DNA of 64,000 nt from contig NZ_NHOT01000010.1 in NCBI RefSeq assembly GCF_002197755.1, positions 186,001 to 250,000 on the forward strand, read 5' to 3'. A program made the position numbers and the translations under genes. This DNA comes from Pedobacter sp. AJM. GTDB taxonomy: Bacteria > Bacteroidota > Bacteroidia > Sphingobacteriales > Sphingobacteriaceae. The notes beneath the pieces are model-generated. The model was not told where the DNA came from. It did not search any database and saw only the letters and a list, made by a program, of their open reading frames with translations. Below are positions 1 through 9,353 of this stretch, piece after piece; the stretch's first letter is position 1, and every line of letters begins with the position of its first letter.

Positions 1-29
1 TAGTGTTAATAATCTCATTGAATTAAAAA

Positions 30-2441
30 TTAGAATTTGTAAGTGATGTTTGCTACCAGATTTCTAGGCATTTGAGGTTCGATTGTTGTCCAGCCTTTAT
101 AATATCTCTTATCTGTGATATTGTCTAACTTAAGTCCGAGTCGATACTTATTCCTGTTATAAAAAACAGTGGTATTTAAAACGGTATATGACGGTAGCGT
201 GAAAATCCCTGTAACAGCATTATTGGTAATTATATTTGTGCTGTTGTAATTGCCACCAAAACCAAGACCCAACCCTGTTAAACTTCCCTTACTAATGGTA
301 TAGCTGATCCAACCGTTAATCATGTTTTCCGGTCCCGCATCAACTGGTCTTCTGCCTTCTACAGATGGAGCGGCTTTAGTGAGCTTACTGTCAATATGGC
401 TATAGCCGGCAACTACATTCAGGCCCGCTACCGGATTGGCATTTAAGCTGATTTCAATACCTTTATTTCTTTGCGTTCCGTCCTGAACACTGATGTTATA
501 ATTGGTTCCACCTCTGTTAATGGATTCAGCCCTGATAATGTTATCCACTTTGATGTCGAAATAACTTGCTGTAATATTGAGCTTGTTATGAAATAGATCA
601 GCCTTAACACCACCTTCAATCTGATTGGCTTGCTGAGGTTTAAACGTGCCATTAATATCTGCCAATGGCTGAATAACAGGTGCCAGGTTTTTAAAACCAT
701 TCATGTAATTGGCAAATAATGCTACCTGATCTTTTACAATATTATATGTTAAACCAAACTTAGGCGATAACGCTGTTTGTAAATATTTACCTGTGGTTAT
801 GCCAGTCGAGATATCATAAGATCCTTTATTGTCAAACCGATCAACCCTTAAACTCAGCATTGCACCCAACTCATCAGTGATGTTTACCACATCTGATACA
901 TAGGCACTATATACTTTACTTAAAGTAGATGATTTTGCCGGGCCTGAGGCTGCGGCAATTTTAGCTTCTACAGCACTGCGGGTAATGCTGGCATAGTTTG
1001 CGGGTGTACCTACACTATTAACTAAATCAAACAATACATATGGAGAATTGCTGTTGTTTGTTTTTTGAGATAAATAATCCAACCCGATGACTACCCGGTT
1101 TCTGATACCACCGATTTTAAAATCTCCAATAAAATTTTGTTGAATATTAGCCCCGTTACTGGTTGAATTCTGGATGTTTATATACCTGGAAAGCACATTA
1201 TCAGTAGCGCCGAGATACATGATGTACTGATAAAATCCGTCAGATTTACGGGTGTTCTGAGAGAAGTTTGTTTGAGCGACCCACTCATCAGAAATTTTAT
1301 AGGTTACCTGGCCGCGAACATTGTTAGTAGGTGTTTTAACAGTTAAATCGTTACTGGTATAAGATTTTCCAAAGTCAAAGTTTAATTCATCCGGGGTGCG
1401 GGCAATCAATGGTCTGCTTCTGTTTAAGAAAACCATTAAAGGGTTGGTGCCTTCGTAGCTATAGAAATCGGCAGCTAAATTTAATTTTAATTTATCATTA
1501 ACCCTGTACTCTAAAGCCGGAGAAAAAAAAGTTGATTTATTAAAACCTGCATCCTGCCAGCTATTTTGCTTGTTATATGCTGCGTTCATCCTAAACAGTA
1601 GGTTTTTAGCCTTATTCACCGGGCTGTAAACGTCGGCGGTTAACCTGTTTAAACCAAAGCTACCGGTATAATAAGAAACAGCGCCCCCGGTGGTATCCAA
1701 CGGCTTTTTGGTCACTACGTTAATCAAGCCTCCAAAGCTGGTGAGTGCACCGCCATATAAAGCGCCGGCTGGTCCCTTTATCACTTCAACCGTTTCAATA
1801 TTGGATGGATCAAGATCTCCGTTGGTTTGTCCGGCAATACCATCAATCATAGATACCTGCGTAACAAAACCACGAAGGTTATAATAAGCTGCACCATCGC
1901 CAGCTCTGCCGGTTGAGGTCCATAGTTTATCGATTCCGGGAGAATTTTTTAAGGCAGCGTTAAAATCTGTAGCGATTTGTTCTTCCATTAATTCCTTACT
2001 GATGGTGACATATACCTGAGGGTTTTCCAGGTTTTTTAAAGGCAGCTTAGCCACGTAATTGCTTGGTTTTGTAGCAAATTTATTCCGTTTATTACTGCTA
2101 ATGTTCACCTCTTTAAGCTGGTCAGCATTTTCTCGCAGTACAAAATTTATGGTGAGCGGCTGACCTGAAGTTACGGTAATGTTTTTTTCCTCAGAACTTA
2201 AGCCCACACCTGAAGTGCGAATGATGTAGGTGCCGGGTTTAATACGGTCTAAAGTAAAGGAACCATCTTCGGCTGTGGTATTCCCGATGCCTTTTCCTTT
2301 AAGGCCAACAGAAATATAAGGGGCAGGCTTACCATCTGAAGTGGTTACTTTTCCACTGATGGTTGATGTTTGCTGAGCGAAAGTTGCTGAAGTAAAAGAT
2401 AAAAGTAAAAGTATTAAATTGAAGAGTCTAAGTTTAAGCAT
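30..2441 (-). CDS. TonB-dependent siderophore receptor (outer membrane)
   Basis: The 803-residue product has a signal peptide (about 1-22, ending TFA before QQ). A carboxypeptidase-regulatory-like beta domain follows (about 27-110). Next comes the plug domain (about 128-250) with the family phrases LRGF, DGIAG, VEVIKGPAGALYGG and INVVTKKP. The rest is a beta-barrel ending in a C-terminal Phe. This is the architecture of Bacteroidota ferric-siderophore receptors of the FhuA/FoxA type, which import iron chelates using TonB-ExbBD energy. The ligand cannot be told from sequence. It stands alone, and two near-identical 17-bp boxes lie just upstream of the start, consistent with metal-responsive control. 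Family call is firm; substrate is unknown. Confidence 0.93.
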   Translation of the reverse strand: MLKLRLFNLILLLLSFTSATFAQQTSTISGKVTTSDGKPAPYISVGLKGKGIGNTTAEDGSFTLDRIKPGTYIIRTSGVGLSSEEKNITVTSGQPLTINFVLRENADQLKEVNISSNKRNKFATKPSNYVAKLPLKNLENPQVYVTISKELMEEQIATDFNAALKNSPGIDKLWTSTGRAGDGAAYYNLRGFVTQVSMIDGIAGQTNGDLDPSNIETVEVIKGPAGALYGGALTSFGGLINVVTKKPLDTTGGAVSYYTGSFGLNRLTADVYSPVNKAKNLLFRMNAAYNKQNSWQDAGFNKSTFFSPALEYRVNDKLKLNLAADFYSYEGTNPLMVFLNRSRPLIARTPDELNFDFGKSYTSNDLTVKTPTNNVRGQVTYKISDEWVAQTNFSQNTRKSDGFYQYIMYLGATDNVLSRYINIQNSTSNGANIQQNFIGDFKIGGIRNRVVIGLDYLSQKTNNSNSPYVLFDLVNSVGTPANYASITRSAVEAKIAAASGPAKSSTLSKVYSAYVSDVVNITDELGAMLSLRVDRFDNKGSYDISTGITTGKYLQTALSPKFGLTYNIVKDQVALFANYMNGFKNLAPVIQPLADINGTFKPQQANQIEGGVKADLFHNKLNITASYFDIKVDNIIRAESINRGGTNYNISVQDGTQRNKGIEISLNANPVAGLNVVAGYSHIDSKLTKAAPSVEGRRPVDAGPENMINGWISYTISKGSLTGLGLGFGGNYNSTNIITNNAVTGIFTLPSYTVLNTTVFYNRNKYRLGLKLDNITDKRYYKGWTTIEPQMPRNLVANITYKF

Positions 2442-2450
2442 GCTTATTTA

Positions 2451-2525
2451 TTTGGATTAATTCTAAACAGCTGCAAAATAACGGTAGAAATAATTATAAT
2501 CCAAATAATTTGTAATAATTCTAAA
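2451..2525 (-). promoter_or_regulatory. Pair of operator-like boxes upstream of the siderophore receptor
   Basis: Plus-strand TTTGGATTAATTCTAAA (2451-2467) and TTTGTAATAATTCTAAA (2509-2525) match at 15 of 17 positions and are spaced 58 bp apart. Each is an imperfect palindrome (TTT.GA...TC.AAA symmetry). The first lies 10-26 bp upstream of the receptor start codon. Position and symmetry suggest a repressor site, plausibly iron-responsive. The regulator identity is inference. Confidence 0.4.
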
Positions 2526-2704
2526 TAAGAATAGCGTTCAAAAAGATGTTTGCTTTTTAAATTGCCGGTAGCCAGATTTTAAAAGCTGTTTTCAGCTGAG
2601 ATTAACATTTCATCACTCGGAAATGATGAATCCTGAAGCTGATAAAAGTTGGTTTCCTGGTTACAACAGGATTGAAACCCAAAAAACCAACAAGGGTAAA
2701 AAGT

Positions 2705-3406
2705 TTATTTGATTTGGATTACCCTCAAGCTAAGTGGTCTTTCTGTATCATTGGCAGGCGAAACCAAACCTCCGGCAATAACATCATAGTGATATCCTGC
2801 GGCAAAGGAGCTGTTTTCAGAAACAGCTTTAACTGTTCCGGAACTGGTTTCTTTTAAATTCAGGGTAAATGTTCCGGGGTCGACAGCGATAAAACCACTG
2901 GCACTTTTATAAGGTTTGCCTGTTGCATAGCTATTTGTGCTGCCTGTTTTTACCAAATCCATAGCGGAAGCATCCGGAGCAAGATTGATGAAGCGAATGT
3001 ATGCCTTGTCTGTGGAGGATATAGTTAAATCATCCGTTAAGGCTAACACTTCTAATGCAGCGGTTTTGTTGATCAGGTAAAAAGATTGATTAGTGCTGGC
3101 GGTTAAATTAAGGGCTTTAGTGAGTATACCTTCAGTTGAAGTGGCCGTTGTAAATTTTAAGGTATAGTTGCCAGAGGTTCTGGTAGTGTAAGAGGTTGAT
3201 CCGGCAAATGGTAATGCAGCGGTATTCAGTAGCGTTTCATTCAGGTATACATTATAGGTGCCCAGTGTAGGCGAAATGTTAGTTACTCTTAAATTCGATA
3301 AGTTTGGATCAACAGTTTCGGTTTTTTTACAGGAAATAAATCCCATTGAAATGATAAGGGTTAAGAAGGAATAGTAACTCAGTTTTTTAAGGGTAAACAT
3401 TTTCAT
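2705..3406 (-). CDS. DUF4397-type lipoprotein
   Basis: The 233-residue product has a hydrophobic leader and a lipobox ending in Cys around residue 26 (FISCKK), so it is probably lipid-anchored. The mature part is beta-rich and carries two similar segments. The first is VTNISPTLGTYNVYLN (from about 42) and the second is IRFINLAPDASAMDLV (from about 137). This is the pattern of DUF4397, a domain of unknown function common on Bacteroidota cell surfaces. It lies on the same strand as the siderophore receptor, about 260 bp upstream of it. No catalytic residues are recognised. The domain call rests on sequence feel, not a search. Confidence 0.72.
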   Translation of the reverse strand: MKMFTLKKLSYYSFLTLIISMGFISCKKTETVDPNLSNLRVTNISPTLGTYNVYLNETLLNTAALPFAGSTSYTTRTSGNYTLKFTTATSTEGILTKALNLTASTNQSFYLINKTAALEVLALTDDLTISSTDKAYIRFINLAPDASAMDLVKTGSTNSYATGKPYKSASGFIAVDPGTFTLNLKETSSGTVKAVSENSSFAAGYHYDVIAGGLVSPANDTERPLSLRVIQIK

Positions 3407-3882
3407 TGGGTTTTAAATTTTGATTAATAAATGTAGTGTAAGGTTAAACGGCGACGGGTTAGGAAGCGCTACAATAGCACAAATATTGTGTTTTAATATC
3501 AGCAGTGATTGTTAAATCTTGTTAAGTGATGTTAATGATAACTGTCAGATTTTAACAGTTTTAGGATGCTGTAGAAATAATCTGCTCAATAAAAATAAAT
3601 AGGAGGATGTTCAACATTGTTTTGATACAAAGTTTAAGTCATTCAAATGATAATGTTTAGGCCCTCAGTTTTATGGGTAAACGGCTTTTAAGCTACATCA
3701 TCATGCGGAATAAGGAGCTATAAACGGGTTTATGTAGGTGATGAGTAATATTTTTAGTTAGCGCATGAGGCTAATGATTGGTTTTAGTTAAAATATGGTG
3801 TTTGTTGGGTAAAAAGGAATAAAAGACGCTGGTATAATACCATTACTTTTATTAAAAATCAAACATAACTAACTAACCGTCA
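3407..3882. other. Divergent intergenic region between DUF4397 gene and SusC operon
   Basis: This 476 bp AT-rich stretch separates divergent genes and holds no convincing ORF. A 13-bp perfect palindrome TGGTATAATACCA lies at 3830-3842, and TACTTTTA at 3844-3851 is one base off the Bacteroidota -7 box. Both lie about 30-50 bp upstream of the SusC start, so they may be an operator and promoter. No other structure was seen. Confidence 0.35.
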
Positions 3883-6800
3883 ATGGAAAAAACTTTTACA
3901 AGACATTTCTATCTGAAATTTCTATCTGCAACATTTTTTTATTTATTAATTCCCTGGCTGGCATTTGCCCAGCAAATAATAAAGGGAACCGTTTTAGATC
4001 AGAACGATAAACCCATTCCTGGGGTATCTATATTGGAAAAGGGAACAAAAAATGGTACTTCCACAAATGGGGATGGAAAGTTCGTATTAACTGTACAAAA
4101 TAGTAAAGCAATACTTGTGGCAAGGATTGTGGGCTTCTTAACGGTAGAGAAACCTGTTACGGCAAATGCCATACTGAACTTTTCTTTACAAGACGACAAT
4201 AAGATGCTTGATGAGGTGGTACTGATTGGTTATCAAAAAATTACCAGAAAAAAATCAACGGCCTCTATTTCCAGTATTTCCGGGAAAGAACTGGCTAATT
4301 TACCTGCTGCAAGTTTTGACCAATTGTTACAGGGCAGGCTTTCGGGCGTAAATGTTCAAAATTTTACCGGCCAGCCTGGAGTGTCACCAACTGTTTCGGT
4401 ACGTGGTAACTCAACAGCGAGTACGAGCTACGATCAGTTTAATACCGTAAGAACGCCATTATATGTGGTTGATGGGGTGCCACAATCTTCAGATGACTTT
4501 GTGCCACCTGGTACAGGAACTGGTACAAACTATCTTGCAGGGATTAATCCGAACGACATTGAATCAATCGATGTGTTGAAAGATGCATCAGCAGCAGCTA
4601 TTTATGGATCAAGAGCGGCAAATGGTGTAATTCTGATTACAACCAAAAAAGGTGTTAGCGGAGAAACCAGGGTTTCCTTAAGTAGTTATGTGGGTTTTGT
4701 GCAAAGGCCAGATCTGAGGGAAGCAACGATAGGCGCTACAGAACGCAGGCAAAAAATGGAAGTTTTGCAGCGTCAGCTTACTTACGACCAAAGAAGACAG
4801 TTGCCCTATTTGCTTACCGATAGTTTAAATCCGGCTTTTAACGGAAATACAGATTGGCAGGATTTATTTTATCAGGTGGGTAAGATTAATGATAATAACT
4901 TGAGTATAACCGGTGGATCGGACAACGGAATGACCTACCGTTTTAGTGGTGGTTATTATAATGAGCAGGGAATTATAAAGGGAACAGGATTTAAAAGGTA
5001 TAGTTCGAGGATTAATTTAACGTCAAGGGCTTTGAATAAAAAGCTGATGATTAATCCACAATTTTACTACTCAAGCGCTGATCGGGCGAGAGGAAATGAA
5101 GATCCAGATGATCCGAACAAACCAACCAAAATTGGTGCTGGCAATCTGCCCTCGTCACTGATCAATTTGTCACCTGAGAAACTAGATTTTTTTGTAAGTC
5201 CTAACAGCGAAAACCTCGACAAAAACGTCAGTAATCAGTTTGGCATCAACTTAAATTTATCTTATGAGTTTAATAAGCATTTTACGCTAAACTCGCAGTC
5301 CTCATATACTTCAGACAATACCCGGAGAGATGCCAGCAGAAGTAGCCTGCTCAATAATAATTTTGGAAACAGCGCGACTAGTTTTTCTTCCAGTGGTATT
5401 GGTTTAAGAACTTCTAATTACCTAAACTACAATGGTACGCTTGGAAAGCATTCTTTTAGTGCTGTGGTAGGGCAGGATATAGAATACAATAAATATCAGA
5501 ATACACAGGCTGCCGGATTTGGTGGTGCTTCTGATAACATACAAGTGGTAACGGGATTTCAGCAAGCCAATATTTTTGCTTTGTCGCAGTATCGGGCACA
5601 TGGTTTAATTGCCTATTATGGTCGTTTTAACTATGACTACGATAGTAAATATTTGTTATCCGGAACACTCAGGACTGATGGTTCATCTGGTTTCGGCGAG
5701 AACAACAAATATGGTGTTTTCCCTTCGGTATCGGTAGGCTGGATATTATCCGAAGAAAATTTTATGAAAAACATCACTAATAATCCATTTACACTAGTGA
5801 AAATCAGGGGTAGTTACGGCGCTACCGGCAATGAAGATTTAAGGAATTCATACGTACAGTATAATAAATACCTGGTTAATAATGGTGGGTTTGAAGGTAA
5901 TGGTGCTGTTAATGGTGTTCAATATGGACTCCCCGGTGCAACTTCATATAACGGCGTTACAGCAATAACTCCAAATTTTATTAACGGTGTGGCACAAAAA
6001 GATTTAAGCTGGGAAAAATCAACGCAATGGAATATCGGTACTGATCTTGAATTCCAAAATGGAAAATACGCACTTTCGTTTGATGTATACAATAAAGAGG
6101 TAAAGGATAAATTGTTTAATGTAGACTTGCCAGTTACTTCTGGTTATGATAACGCGTTTACCAATGCATTTTCTGTGCGCAATTCTGGTATGGAATTAAC
6201 CTTTAACGCAACTCCAATCAGTAAAAAGATTAAATGGAATACCTCATTTAATATATCCTACAACAAAAACCAGATCATGAGCCTGCCTAACGGTGGCAGA
6301 GACATTGTATTGAGAGGTGACCGGTTTGATAAATCCCATATCCTTTCTGTCGGGAGCCCAATAAATGCATTTTACTTATATAGAACAAATGGGGTATTTT
6401 CGAGAACAAGTGATATCCCTGTTAATCCTTTCACAGGAGAATTGTACAAGAATACGAGTGGTACCTATGCAGCCGGTGAATTTTATCTGGCTGACCTTGA
6501 CGGAGATGGTGTTATTGATGTTTTTAATGATGGAATTAATCCTGATAAAATGCCAGTCGGTGATCCCAATCCGCGTTTTACAGGTGGATGGACCAATAAT
6601 TTCAGCTACAAAAATTTCTCGTTGAGCATTTTTGCAACATTTACATTTAAAAGAGATGTACTGAACTTATTTGATTCAGATCGTTTTGCTAATTCAACGT
6701 CTATTGATGCTGTATCAAATTTCGCAAATTTCTCCACCCCTGATTTAGACAGACTTAATATCTGGAGAAATCCTGGCGACAATGCTGAATACGCTAAATA

Positions 6801-7092
6801 CGATTTGGGTAGTTACCACTATTATTATACAGGGGCACAAACTTTTTTCTTAGAAAAGGGTGGTTATTTGAGGATAAGAAGCATCAATATTGGCTACGAC
6901 CTGAATGCCAGGACTTTAAAAAGATTGGGATTGAGCCAGCTTAAAATATTTGCGGTAGTTGACAATGTTCATATGTTCCAGCAATCTAAAAAACTGCCTG
7001 ATGCGGAGGCTGTAAACGGATATGGCGAGTATAATGGAAATGGATACCCGATCCCTAGAAAATATACATTAGGCCTTCAAGTTCAATTTTAA
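3883..7092 (+). CDS. SusC/RagA-family TonB-linked outer membrane transporter
   Basis: The 1069-residue protein has a signal peptide (ending FAQ around 30). A carboxypeptidase-regulatory-like domain follows (about 33-110: IKGTVLDQNDKPIPGVSI). The plug carries the SusC signatures LQGRLSGVNV, PLYVVDGVP and IDVLKDASAAAIYGSRAANG (about 150-265), and a large barrel ends in QVQF. It pairs with the SusD-like lipoprotein 10 bp downstream to import an oligomeric nutrient through the outer membrane with TonB energy. The length is normal for the family. No sigma/anti-sigma pair, glycosidase, peptidase or sulfatase is nearby, so the substrate is open. Confidence 0.95.
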   Translation: MEKTFTRHFYLKFLSATFFYLLIPWLAFAQQIIKGTVLDQNDKPIPGVSILEKGTKNGTSTNGDGKFVLTVQNSKAILVARIVGFLTVEKPVTANAILNFSLQDDNKMLDEVVLIGYQKITRKKSTASISSISGKELANLPAASFDQLLQGRLSGVNVQNFTGQPGVSPTVSVRGNSTASTSYDQFNTVRTPLYVVDGVPQSSDDFVPPGTGTGTNYLAGINPNDIESIDVLKDASAAAIYGSRAANGVILITTKKGVSGETRVSLSSYVGFVQRPDLREATIGATERRQKMEVLQRQLTYDQRRQLPYLLTDSLNPAFNGNTDWQDLFYQVGKINDNNLSITGGSDNGMTYRFSGGYYNEQGIIKGTGFKRYSSRINLTSRALNKKLMINPQFYYSSADRARGNEDPDDPNKPTKIGAGNLPSSLINLSPEKLDFFVSPNSENLDKNVSNQFGINLNLSYEFNKHFTLNSQSSYTSDNTRRDASRSSLLNNNFGNSATSFSSSGIGLRTSNYLNYNGTLGKHSFSAVVGQDIEYNKYQNTQAAGFGGASDNIQVVTGFQQANIFALSQYRAHGLIAYYGRFNYDYDSKYLLSGTLRTDGSSGFGENNKYGVFPSVSVGWILSEENFMKNITNNPFTLVKIRGSYGATGNEDLRNSYVQYNKYLVNNGGFEGNGAVNGVQYGLPGATSYNGVTAITPNFINGVAQKDLSWEKSTQWNIGTDLEFQNGKYALSFDVYNKEVKDKLFNVDLPVTSGYDNAFTNAFSVRNSGMELTFNATPISKKIKWNTSFNISYNKNQIMSLPNGGRDIVLRGDRFDKSHILSVGSPINAFYLYRTNGVFSRTSDIPVNPFTGELYKNTSGTYAAGEFYLADLDGDGVIDVFNDGINPDKMPVGDPNPRFTGGWTNNFSYKNFSLSIFATFTFKRDVLNLFDSDRFANSTSIDAVSNFANFSTPDLDRLNIWRNPGDNAEYAKYDLGSYHYYYTGAQTFFLEKGGYLRIRSINIGYDLNARTLKRLGLSQLKIFAVVDNVHMFQQSKKLPDAEAVNGYGEYNGNGYPIPRKYTLGLQVQF

Positions 7093-7102
7093 TACCATTC
7101 AC

Positions 7103-8620
7103 ATGAAAAATTTACGTACAAAACTTAGCATATTATGTGCTCTAACCTTGATCTTGAGTACCAGTGCCTGTAAAAAATTCCTTTATGAAGAACCAAAAGA
7201 TGCACCATATGAGCAAACTTTCTGGAAAACTTCTAAAGATGTAAGGAGTGCCATGGCGGGTAATTACGCATTGTTCCGTGGTGCAATTACGAATAAAAAT
7301 AACCGCTATTACATGTATGGAGATGCAATTGCTAAAAATTATTTTACCATTCAGTATAGTGGGGATGGGCTTGAGGGGATACAAACCGGCGATTTTACCT
7401 TTCAGTATAACCTAAACTCATTAGCCAATTACACGCTTTACTATAAAAGTATAGCGATGTCGAACACCATATTGTTAAAAGTAGCGGCGATGACCGACGC
7501 CCAATTATCGGCGGAAAATGATGCTGTTGCATTTAGAAATAACACTTTAGGCCAGGCTTATTTTTTAAGGGCATTAAGTTATTTTATGATGGTAAGGGTT
7601 TGGGGCGATCTGCCAATTGTTACCGAAGCATACGAAGATCCACTTAATGCACCTCAACTTCCCAGAAAGCCAAAGGCAGAGGTAATGAAACTCATTGAAG
7701 ATGATTGTCATAAAGCCATTAATTTGCTGACCTGGACTTATGAAAACAGTGGCGATGCGAAAGTTACAGCTAACAAAGGAGCTGCATATGCACTTTTAGC
7801 CCATTTGTATTTATGGCGGGCCACCATGTCCAATGTTAGTTCAGACACGCCCAACCTGGTTGATGTAAATAGCGCAGATACTACGATTAACACACTAATC
7901 AATCGTGGTGGCTATACTTTAACTGATACGGCCAATTATAAGAATACTTTTATAGGTCGTTCTTCAGAAGGTATTTTTGAAATCAATATAAGCGAGAATA
8001 CGTTGGAAGGTTCTAATAGTTCAATAGGTGGGGGCTTTTTAAACGAAAGCTATGTAAAAGGAAACGGTAATAATCCAAGGTACTTTGTGGTGCCCAGGTA
8101 TCTGAAAGATCATTTTTCTACAACTACTGATATCAGATACACCAAAGGCTTTGATGTAACCCTGCCGGATAAGCCCGTGTGTCTGAAATATTCCAATGTG
8201 ACATACAGAAATCCGGGGCAAAAGTTAAATCCATATTTAAGCAATAACATCATAATCTTCAGGTTAGGTGATATGAGATTGCTAAAAGCTGAAATCGCAC
8301 TGTATAAGGGAGATGCCGCCACGGCTACTTCAATTATCAATACATTCAGAAGAAGGAATGATCCCAATCCTGTGTTGGTAGATAACGGCTTGTCTGTAAG
8401 CGATGTCATGGATGAATACATTATCGAACGCGGACGGGAAATGTATCTCGAAGGACACCTGTTTTATGATTTGCTACGCACCAGAAGGTATGGGTTCATC
8501 GTAGACTGGCTACCGGAAGACAGATTTAAAAAAGAAGGTTTTTACTGGCCTGTAGATCCCGCTTTGTTTAGGAACAATCCATTCTTAAAGCAAACTACAT
8601 ATTGGTTGGGTAAGGTGTAA
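7103..8620 (+). CDS. SusD/RagB-family nutrient-binding lipoprotein
   Basis: The 505-residue lipoprotein has its lipobox at LSTSAC (Cys23). The N-terminal SusD-like region (YEEPKDAPYEQTFWKTS) is followed by helical repeats (QAYFLRALSYFMMVRVWGDL, about 150-170). The C-terminal RagB/SusD domain includes FRLGDMRLLKAEIALYKGD (about 385-405) and ERGREMYLEGHLFYDLLRT (about 445-465). SusD proteins cap the SusC channel and bind its ligand. It starts 10 bp after susC and is certainly co-transcribed. Ligand specificity cannot be read from the sequence. Confidence 0.95.
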   Translation: MKNLRTKLSILCALTLILSTSACKKFLYEEPKDAPYEQTFWKTSKDVRSAMAGNYALFRGAITNKNNRYYMYGDAIAKNYFTIQYSGDGLEGIQTGDFTFQYNLNSLANYTLYYKSIAMSNTILLKVAAMTDAQLSAENDAVAFRNNTLGQAYFLRALSYFMMVRVWGDLPIVTEAYEDPLNAPQLPRKPKAEVMKLIEDDCHKAINLLTWTYENSGDAKVTANKGAAYALLAHLYLWRATMSNVSSDTPNLVDVNSADTTINTLINRGGYTLTDTANYKNTFIGRSSEGIFEINISENTLEGSNSSIGGGFLNESYVKGNGNNPRYFVVPRYLKDHFSTTTDIRYTKGFDVTLPDKPVCLKYSNVTYRNPGQKLNPYLSNNIIIFRLGDMRLLKAEIALYKGDAATATSIINTFRRRNDPNPVLVDNGLSVSDVMDEYIIERGREMYLEGHLFYDLLRTRRYGFIVDWLPEDRFKKEGFYWPVDPALFRNNPFLKQTTYWLGKV

Positions 8621-8645
8621 ATAATTAATTTTTATATTAAAAATC

Positions 8646-9335
8646 ATGAAAAATACTATTTTAATATATATGTCGATTGTTTTACTGGCCATGTCGGCAT
8701 GTAAAAAAGACGACTATAAACGAGATGGGGGGCAGAGTAGTCCTTTTGTTGATATGACCACTTATGACTACCTAAAATCCAATCGCAATTTTGATTCATT
8801 AGTGAAAGTGATTGATAAGGCGGGTTTGAAAGATGCTGTAAATGGCGATGCTACCTTCTTTGCTACCACAAATTATGGAATAGCAGATTATGTAAAAGCG
8901 AAAAAATATCAAAAGAGTCTTCAACTCGGTAAAGAAAATTTTGATTTCGGAATCAAAGATATTCCGGCTCAGGAACTTAGTGATTCATTAAAAACTTACC
9001 TGTTTGCAGGTAAAATAAACAGGGATCAGATTAGCCTTGCCGGGAAGCTGTACAATAGCTTATTAGGTGCCATTCCAAATGTCCAATATTTAATTAAGTT
9101 TAGACGATCTACTTTGGAATATACCCAGTATTTGAATTATATAGATTATGTTACCTATACCAAAGTGATAGGTACGCGCGATGATACGGAACCTGATCTG
9201 AATGCTATACCGGATAACCAAAAAGACAAAGCGGTAGACGTACAGACCTCCGGTATTATCACAAAAACAGGAATTGTTCATGTTTTAAACGGAAATCATA
9301 GGTTGTTTTTTAATGGACAATCGTTAGGGAATTAA
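8646..9335 (+). CDS. Fasciclin (FAS1)-like lipoprotein of the SusCD operon
   Basis: The 229-residue protein has a lipobox at LLAMSAC (Cys19). The remainder resembles one FAS1 fold: TYDYLKSNRNFDSLVKVIDKAG opens it, then GDATFFATTNYGIADYV (the F/H1-like box), a long insertion, and a closing IITKTGIVHVLNGNH, which resembles the H2 box. FAS1 domains mediate adhesion or surface binding. It starts 25 bp after susD, so it is probably an accessory surface-exposed component of the transporter. The FAS1 call is by motif order only. Confidence 0.7.
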   Translation: MKNTILIYMSIVLLAMSACKKDDYKRDGGQSSPFVDMTTYDYLKSNRNFDSLVKVIDKAGLKDAVNGDATFFATTNYGIADYVKAKKYQKSLQLGKENFDFGIKDIPAQELSDSLKTYLFAGKINRDQISLAGKLYNSLLGAIPNVQYLIKFRRSTLEYTQYLNYIDYVTYTKVIGTRDDTEPDLNAIPDNQKDKAVDVQTSGIITKTGIVHVLNGNHRLFFNGQSLGN

Positions 9336-9353
9336 ACCATAAAATATTCAATC

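Noticed and set aside
443..700. Minus-strand ORF of 85 codons inside the siderophore receptor gene
   Set aside because: Frame-shifted shadow of the TonB receptor coding sequence with no independent support; the same holds for the other short ORFs nested in genes.
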